Positions 50,529 through 54,894 of a stretch of DNA of 54,894 nucleotides are shown one piece after another. This DNA is from Dethiobacter sp. (GTDB lineage: Bacteria > Bacillota > Dethiobacteria > DTU022 > UBA8154), in assembly GCA_003605065.1 (NCBI GenBank), contig QZJM01000022.1, positions 1 to 54,894 of the forward strand, written 5' to 3'. A program made the position numbers and the translations under genes. Every line of letters begins with the position of its first letter. Position 1 is the stretch's first letter. The notes below the pieces were generated by a model. It made no database searches, had not been told where the DNA came from, and saw only the letters and a program-made list of their open reading frames with translations.

Positions 50529-50909
50529 TTAACGCTTTTCATCAAGCAGCAGGCCTATCATCTCCTGAATTTGGCCTACCAGGTTAAGTATTCTTTCCGG
50601 TGGGATTTCTTTTATAACTTCATTATCGGCCCTGTTCACAATTTGAACCATTAACCGTTCCGAACTGTCATGAAATTTAAAACGAATCCCAAGATTGAGG
50701 GCTTCCGCAGTCTCATTGGCCTGCCTGACCGCCTGTTCCAGCTCTTCAATATAAGATTTGTAACTTCGCGGCACATCTTTTACCCCGGTCTGCTGCTTAT
50801 CAATAATCTTATTACCGGACTCAATATCTCCCAACCTCTGCACTTCCGGCCTGCGAACCTGGTCCTGGATTTTGTTCAGGGTCAAAGGATCCGTCCCGTC
50901 GATCTTCAT
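50529..50909 (-). CDS. flaG: Flagellar protein FlaG
   Basis: This protein of about 126 residues has a variable N-terminal part and the conserved FlaG domain at the C terminus (FKFHDSSERLMVQIVNRADNEVIKEIPPERILNLV). FlaG affects filament length in some bacteria. AGGAGG lies eight bases before the ATG at 50909. A sigma28-type promoter precedes it, and it is followed by fliS. It is divergent from fliD. Confidence 0.9.
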   Translation of the reverse strand: MKIDGTDPLTLNKIQDQVRRPEVQRLGDIESGNKIIDKQQTGVKDVPRSYKSYIEELEQAVRQANETAEALNLGIRFKFHDSSERLMVQIVNRADNEVIKEIPPERILNLVGQIQEMIGLLLDEKR

Positions 50910-50944
50910 CCATTTCACCTCCTCACCAAAGTTCTTAATTTCTA

Positions 50945-50971
50945 GAATCGGCTAAAACCAGGAAACCTTTA
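50945..50971 (-). promoter_or_regulatory. Sigma28 promoter for flaG-fliS
   Basis: On the minus strand TAAA (50968-50971) and GCCGATTC (50945-50952) are separated by 15 bases. Consensus is TAAA-N15-GCCGATAA, so six of eight -10 bases match. Confidence 0.8.
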
Positions 50972-50994
50972 GCGTAATAATAAACCGGCAGTGC

Positions 50995-51022
50995 TAAAGT
51001 TTTTTGTAAAAACTGCGACTAA
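50995..51022 (+). promoter_or_regulatory. Possible sigma28 promoter for fliD
   Basis: TAAA (50995-50998), 16 bases, then GCGACTAA (51015-51022). The -10 has three mismatches to GCCGATAA, but the -35 side TAAAGTTTTTT is identical to that of the flagellin promoter. A TATAAT at 51024 is an alternative sigma-A -10 without a good -35. Confidence 0.5.
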
Positions 51023-51079
51023 TATAATAACAATAAAAATGATTAATTTTTAACTAAACCTGGCAGAGGATGGTGCTTT

Positions 51080-52687
51080 ATGAGTATTTTACGTATCGGC
51101 GGCATATCTTCCGGCTTAGACACTGAACAAATAGTAAGAGACTTAATGCGCATTGAGCGGATGAAAAATGATAAGCTTTACCGTCAGAAGCAGGTCATGA
51201 ACTGGCAAAAGGAGCAGTTCAGGGAAATAATAAACCAGGTCCGCCGTTTCAGGGATGAATATTTTAATATAACAAAGCCGGATACAAACCTGATGTCCCC
51301 CTCAACACTAAAAAAGATGACCGCTTCATGCAGTAACTCCATCGTATCTGTCTCCGCCAATGCTGACGCCCTCAGCGGAAACTCCACTTTCAAAGTTTTA
51401 CAGAGCGCTACGGCCGCCAAGGCTGCCGCTGTGGCAATCTGCCAGGGAAGCGCAGAGGGGAACCGTTTAAGCCTCTCAGACAGTATGCAAACAGTCAGCA
51501 GTAAACTGGCGGAAGGATTCCAGTTTGGTGAAGATGGCCGCTTTACCCTGATTATAAACGACACAGAAATAACCATTAGCAAAACTGACACTTTGGGCTC
51601 CGTCATCAACAGGATCAACAGCAGCGGCGCGGAAGTGCAGGCCCACTACAGTTCCTTCAGCGACACCTTTACCTTTACCGCCAAAAGCACGGGGGCGGGC
51701 TATATAACCACTAACGACGGGGGCAACTTCTTCAGTGCCCTGAGGCTTCCCCCCACTGAAGGGAAAATCGGAGTAGGTGGCCGGGACGCCATTTTTGAGA
51801 TTAACGGATTTGCCGGAACCCGCTCAAGCAACGTCTTTACTATTGATGGTATTACATACAACATTAACACCCAGGTGAATGAAGCTACAGAAGTTATGAC
51901 GGTTACCACCGGCGTGGACACAGATGGTGTTTACAGGTTAATAGAAAAATTTGTCCATGATTACAATTCCCTGCTGGATACTATCAACAGTAAACTTCAG
52001 GAAGAGCGTTTCCGGGATTTCCCTCCCCTGACAGAAGAACAAAAAGATGCTATGAAGGAGCAGGATATTGAAAAATGGGAGGAAAAGGCAAGAAGCGGCC
52101 TTTTGAAGGGTGAATCATCCCTGGAAAACATGCTGAGGAGTATGCGCCGGGCTCTTTATGATCTGGTGGGGGACTTTCACCTGACGCAAATTGGTATCGA
52201 GACCAGCAGCAACTACCGGGACCAGGGCAAGCTTACCCTTAAGGGGGGAGGCAATGCCCTGCGGGAGGCCATCGCCACAAACCCCGAAAAAGTCGCGGAC
52301 ATTTTTACCCGCCGCTCCGACATTGCCTACAGCCCCAATTTAACTTCTTCCCAAAGGGCACAGCGCTACGACGAGTCGGGCCTGGCTCACCGCTTGAGCG
52401 ATATCATTAATGACAACATCCGCACTACCCGTGACCAACAGGGATACAAGGGCCTCCTTCTGGAAAAGGCGGGGATAGAAGGTGACATAAGTGAATTCAA
52501 CAACTTTATCGACAAGCAGATAGCGGAGTTGAACAAACGCATGGACCGTATGAATCAACTCCTGGACCGCAAAGAGCAGCAGTATTACCGCCAGTTTACT
52601 GCCATGGAAAAGGCCCTGCAGCAGCTTTATTCCCAGGGCGACTGGCTGATGACGCAACTTAATCAAGGCTTTTTTGCCAAAAAGTAA
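51080..52687 (+). CDS. fliD: Filament cap protein FliD
   Basis: This 535-residue protein has the FliD N terminus (RIGGISSGLDTEQIVRDLMRIER), a large variable middle and the C-terminal region with YRQFTAMEKALQQLYSQGDWL. FliD caps the filament and helps flagellin fold in place. The GAGGATGG ribosome site lies close to the ATG. It is divergent from flaG, which is less usual than the flaG-fliD-fliS order. A FliT/FlgN-like gene follows after 25 bases. Confidence 0.94.
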   Translation: MSILRIGGISSGLDTEQIVRDLMRIERMKNDKLYRQKQVMNWQKEQFREIINQVRRFRDEYFNITKPDTNLMSPSTLKKMTASCSNSIVSVSANADALSGNSTFKVLQSATAAKAAAVAICQGSAEGNRLSLSDSMQTVSSKLAEGFQFGEDGRFTLIINDTEITISKTDTLGSVINRINSSGAEVQAHYSSFSDTFTFTAKSTGAGYITTNDGGNFFSALRLPPTEGKIGVGGRDAIFEINGFAGTRSSNVFTIDGITYNINTQVNEATEVMTVTTGVDTDGVYRLIEKFVHDYNSLLDTINSKLQEERFRDFPPLTEEQKDAMKEQDIEKWEEKARSGLLKGESSLENMLRSMRRALYDLVGDFHLTQIGIETSSNYRDQGKLTLKGGGNALREAIATNPEKVADIFTRRSDIAYSPNLTSSQRAQRYDESGLAHRLSDIINDNIRTTRDQQGYKGLLLEKAGIEGDISEFNNFIDKQIAELNKRMDRMNQLLDRKEQQYYRQFTAMEKALQQLYSQGDWLMTQLNQGFFAKK

Positions 52688-52712
52688 TTAAAACTGATTA
52701 GGAGGCGAGTGG

Positions 52713-53219
52713 GTGGTTAATAAATATATTTTTCGTCTCGTCCAGGAATACGAAAAGCAGTTTTCCCTGTATAGCGACATACACCAATCAGCTCACCAAC
52801 TGCAATGCCTCTGCGCGAATGCTGACTTCAGGGAAACAGAGAGTTTAAACAGTCTAAACAAATTGCTCCAATTCCGACAAGTTCAGATGCAGAGCATTGA
52901 AAAAAGTCAACAAATTGCAACCTATATTTTAACAGGGCTAAATTCGTGCCTGGAGATGGCAGGTATTGACGGGATTGAACTGGCGGAGCTCCTCCCTTCA
53001 CCGGAAACAAAGAGGCTGAAAGAAATAATCGTTTTACTGGAGCCCATTTTAAAGGAAACTGTCTCTTTAGACGCCGGGAGCCGGGAACTCCTGCAGCTGA
53101 AGCTGGATTCTTTAAAAGATGAATCACTTAAGTTGCAAAAGGGCAGGGATGCCAGCAGAGCCTATAAGCCCGGCAGGGAGCAGCATGCAGGGGTTTTTAT
53201 GGATGGTAAACATTGTTAG
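52713..53219 (+). CDS. FliT/FlgN-like flagellar export chaperone
   Basis: This 168-residue helical protein follows fliD, the usual place of fliT. The start is a GTG at 52713 with GGAGG before it. The sequence is mostly predicted helix, and the end reads AYKPGREQHAGVFMDGKH, like the tail of FlgN-family proteins (PGREQ). It probably protects FliD or hook-associated proteins before export. Name and partner are uncertain. Confidence 0.7.
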   Translation: MVNKYIFRLVQEYEKQFSLYSDIHQSAHQLQCLCANADFRETESLNSLNKLLQFRQVQMQSIEKSQQIATYILTGLNSCLEMAGIDGIELAELLPSPETKRLKEIIVLLEPILKETVSLDAGSRELLQLKLDSLKDESLKLQKGRDASRAYKPGREQHAGVFMDGKHC

Positions 53220-53230
53220 TAACAGCAGGC

Positions 53231-53258
53231 TAAAGTTTTTTCCAGTTAAAGCCGATAA
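53231..53258 (+). promoter_or_regulatory. Sigma28 promoter for flagellin
   Basis: TAAA (53231-53234) and a perfect GCCGATAA (53251-53258) are separated by 16 bases. This is the best sigma28 site in the window. The leader would be about 105 bases. Confidence 0.9.
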
Positions 53259-53326
53259 ATACTGTGATAAAGAAAATAGCAGACTTCCGGAGCGGCCGGC
53301 CGGGTAATGCTGTTTTCTTTAGAATA

Positions 53327-53346
53327 GTCCCCAACGGACTGGGGAC
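53327..53346 (+). promoter_or_regulatory. GGA-loop hairpin in the flagellin leader (CsrA-like target)
   Basis: GTCCCC and GGGGAC form a 6-bp stem around the loop AACGGACT, which shows GGA in a loop, the core of CsrA sites. The ribosome site AAGGAGGA (second GGA) begins ten bases later. In Bacillus the flagellin leader has a similar two-site layout. No csrA or fliW gene is in the window. Confidence 0.5.
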
Positions 53347-53371
53347 AAAAAATTCAAGGAGGAATACAATA

Positions 53372-54736
53372 ATGAGAATTAACACCAACATCAGCGCCAT
53401 GAACGCTCACCGGCAATTGGGCGCCAACCAGATGAACAGTGCCAAGTCCCTGGAAAAGCTGTCCTCAGGATTGCGTATCAACAGGGCGGGGGACGACGCC
53501 GCGGGGCTGGCCATCAGCGAAAAGATGCGCAGCCAGGTCAGGGGTTTAAACCAGGCCGTTCGTAACAGCCAGGACGCCATTTCCCTCATCCAGACCGCTG
53601 AAGGTGCGTTAAACGAGACGCATGCCATCCTGCAGAGGATGCGCGAACTGTCGGTCCAGTCGGCCAACGACACTAACACCTTGGCCGATCGTACCGAAAT
53701 TCAAAAGGAATTGGATCAGCTGAACAGTGAAATCACCCGCATCTCCAACACCACCGAGTTCAACACCAAGAAGCTCTTAAACGGCGAAGCCGGCACCAAG
53801 GTTACCTATACCCACAACACCAATCTCTCCTTTGCCCAGATTTCGGACGCGACCTCGGTTGAAGCCGGCGTAAAAGACCTGGCGATTACCACCGCAGCAA
53901 CCAAGGCTACACACACTGGCGCTGCTGTTCTCCTGAGTGACGGGGCCGCCAAGACGGTAACCGTCGGCGGGCACATTATCAGCTTCACGGCCGGAGCAAC
54001 TAACGCTGCAACCGCCACCGCCTTCATCAACGCCGTCAATACAGCCAACATTGGAATTACCGCTGGCGGCAACGATACTGGGATTGTCCTGACATCCAAC
54101 GTCTTTGGCACAGCAGGTAACTTCGTCATCTCCGCCAACGCCACCACCGCGGCCTTGGGCATTACCACCAACGCCACCACAGACACCAGTGTGACCGGTA
54201 CCAACGTGGCCGGTACCATCGGCGGCGTAGCCGGTACCGGCAGCGGCCTGACGCTGACCGGCTCCGGTACCCATGCCATCTCCGTAACCTTTACCGCAGG
54301 TGCCAACTCCGTCGGAGCCAAGGGCTCGGTCACCGTGACCAAGAACGAACTGATCGTCCAAATTGGCGCCAACAAAGACCAGGATATGTCTGTCAGCATC
54401 AGTAGCATGAACATCAACGACCTGGGAACGCAAGGCATTGACGCCTCCACTGTCTCCGGTGCGACCGATGCCATCGAGCTTCTGGACAATGCCCTGAATA
54501 TCGTCTCCAGCGAACGCTCCAAGCTCGGCTCCTACCAGAACAGACTGGAACATACCATCAACAACCTGGGGACCTCCTCTGAGAACCTGGCCGCTGCCGA
54601 ATCCCGCGTCAGGGACGTGGACATGGCCGCCGAGATGATGGAGTTTACCAAGACCAACATCCTGAACCAGGCGGCCACCGCCATGCTGGCTCAGGCCAAT
54701 ATGGCTCCGCAAACCGTACTGCAGCTCCTGGGATAA
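53372..54736 (+). CDS. hag: Flagellin
   Basis: This 454-residue flagellin forms the filament. The conserved N-terminal D0/D1 part (MRINTNISAMNAHRQLG, SSGLRINRAGDDAAGLAIS) runs to about residue 145, and the C-terminal part (LDNALNIVSSERSKLGSYQNRLEHTI) starts near 370. The centre is a Thr/Ala/Gly/Val-rich surface domain with short repeats (VAGTIGGVAGTGSGL). I chose the ATG at 53372 with AAGGAGGA before it; the frame runs further upstream without such a site. It has its own sigma28 promoter and a strong terminator. GC-rich third positions suggest high expression. Confidence 0.97.
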   Translation: MRINTNISAMNAHRQLGANQMNSAKSLEKLSSGLRINRAGDDAAGLAISEKMRSQVRGLNQAVRNSQDAISLIQTAEGALNETHAILQRMRELSVQSANDTNTLADRTEIQKELDQLNSEITRISNTTEFNTKKLLNGEAGTKVTYTHNTNLSFAQISDATSVEAGVKDLAITTAATKATHTGAAVLLSDGAAKTVTVGGHIISFTAGATNAATATAFINAVNTANIGITAGGNDTGIVLTSNVFGTAGNFVISANATTAALGITTNATTDTSVTGTNVAGTIGGVAGTGSGLTLTGSGTHAISVTFTAGANSVGAKGSVTVTKNELIVQIGANKDQDMSVSISSMNINDLGTQGIDASTVSGATDAIELLDNALNIVSSERSKLGSYQNRLEHTINNLGTSSENLAAAESRVRDVDMAAEMMEFTKTNILNQAATAMLAQANMAPQTVLQLLG

Positions 54737-54757
54737 GAACCTTGGGATAAGAACTGA

Positions 54758-54789
54758 AGAGGGGCCCGTTCGGGACCCCTCTTTTTTTT
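54758..54789 (+). terminator. Flagellin terminator
   Basis: AGAGGGG and CCCCTCT form the outer stem, CCC/GGG the inner stem with one bulged A, and TTTTTTTT follows. It lies 21 bases after the flagellin stop. The remaining 105 bases to the window end show no gene. Confidence 0.95.
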
Positions 54790-54894
54790 GTTCCTTAACC
54801 ACAGTTGCGGCGTTTTTCGGGAGGGAAAAGATAGTGGCGGGTAGTATATTGGGAATCGTGTAGCACCACTTGGCAGCCCAGGCCCTTCTCCTCG

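Noticed and set aside
53777-54802. Long antisense reading frame opposite flagellin
   Set aside because: It mirrors the codon bias of flagellin, has a Gly/Val-rich low-complexity product and no ribosome site; the plus strand is clearly flagellin.

Overview
The window looks like the chromosome of a spore-forming, motile, probably strictly anaerobic Clostridia-type Firmicute, with Peptococcaceae/Desulfotomaculum-like relatives as the best guess. The support is a Spo0E-family phosphatase and Spo0A-box-like sites, a Firmicute flagellar operon (flhF-flhG-sigma28, flagellar-operon protein, DUF6115), a selenocysteine system, and a large Hdr/Etf/Flx iron-sulfur and flavoprotein cluster. No taxonomic marker such as rRNA is present, so the assignment is inferred.

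Region 1 (1-8.8 kb, minus strand): after a 237-bp block of short direct repeats comes an eight-gene cluster. In transcription order it is an HdrC/HdrB-type fused iron-sulfur protein, etfB, etfA, hdrA, an mvhD-like gene, and three genes resembling the FlxB/FlxC/FlxA NADH-oxidising module. Tight spacing and stop/start overlaps suggest one complex that exchanges electrons between NADH, ferredoxin, an Etf flavoprotein and a thiol or quinone-type acceptor. This is the most interesting metabolic system here. Region 2 (8.8-9.4 kb): a 470-bp regulatory interval with two exact TGTCGAA Spo0A-box matches and a small Spo0E-like gene.

Region 3 (9.4-14.8 kb): selenocysteine machinery: selB, selA and tRNA-Sec (selC), interrupted by an MFS transporter and a 51-residue CxxC protein. 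Region 4 (14.8-19.5 kb): a DctP/DctQ/DctM TRAP transporter, an OFA-type MFS transporter and a one-helix small protein. Region 5 (19.5-22.2 kb): housekeeping genes for a coiled-coil zinc-ribbon protein, a Nif3-like protein and TrmK.

Region 6 (22.3-54.8 kb): a near-complete flagellar locus. The main minus-strand operon runs from flgB (49.6 kb) to a flgJ-like gene (26.3 kb). It is preceded by two tandem cyclic-di-GMP-I riboswitches. A divergent FapA-type gene separates it from fliM and two FliN-like genes, which end at a strong terminator. Upstream are flaG-fliS (minus) and fliD, a FliT/FlgN-like gene and flagellin (plus), with sigma28-type promoters that match the sigma28 gene inside the operon. 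The flagellin leader carries a hairpin with GGA in its loop near the ribosome binding site, which resembles CsrA targets. Together the locus suggests layered control: c-di-GMP at the top of the operon, sigma28 for late genes, and possibly CsrA on flagellin.
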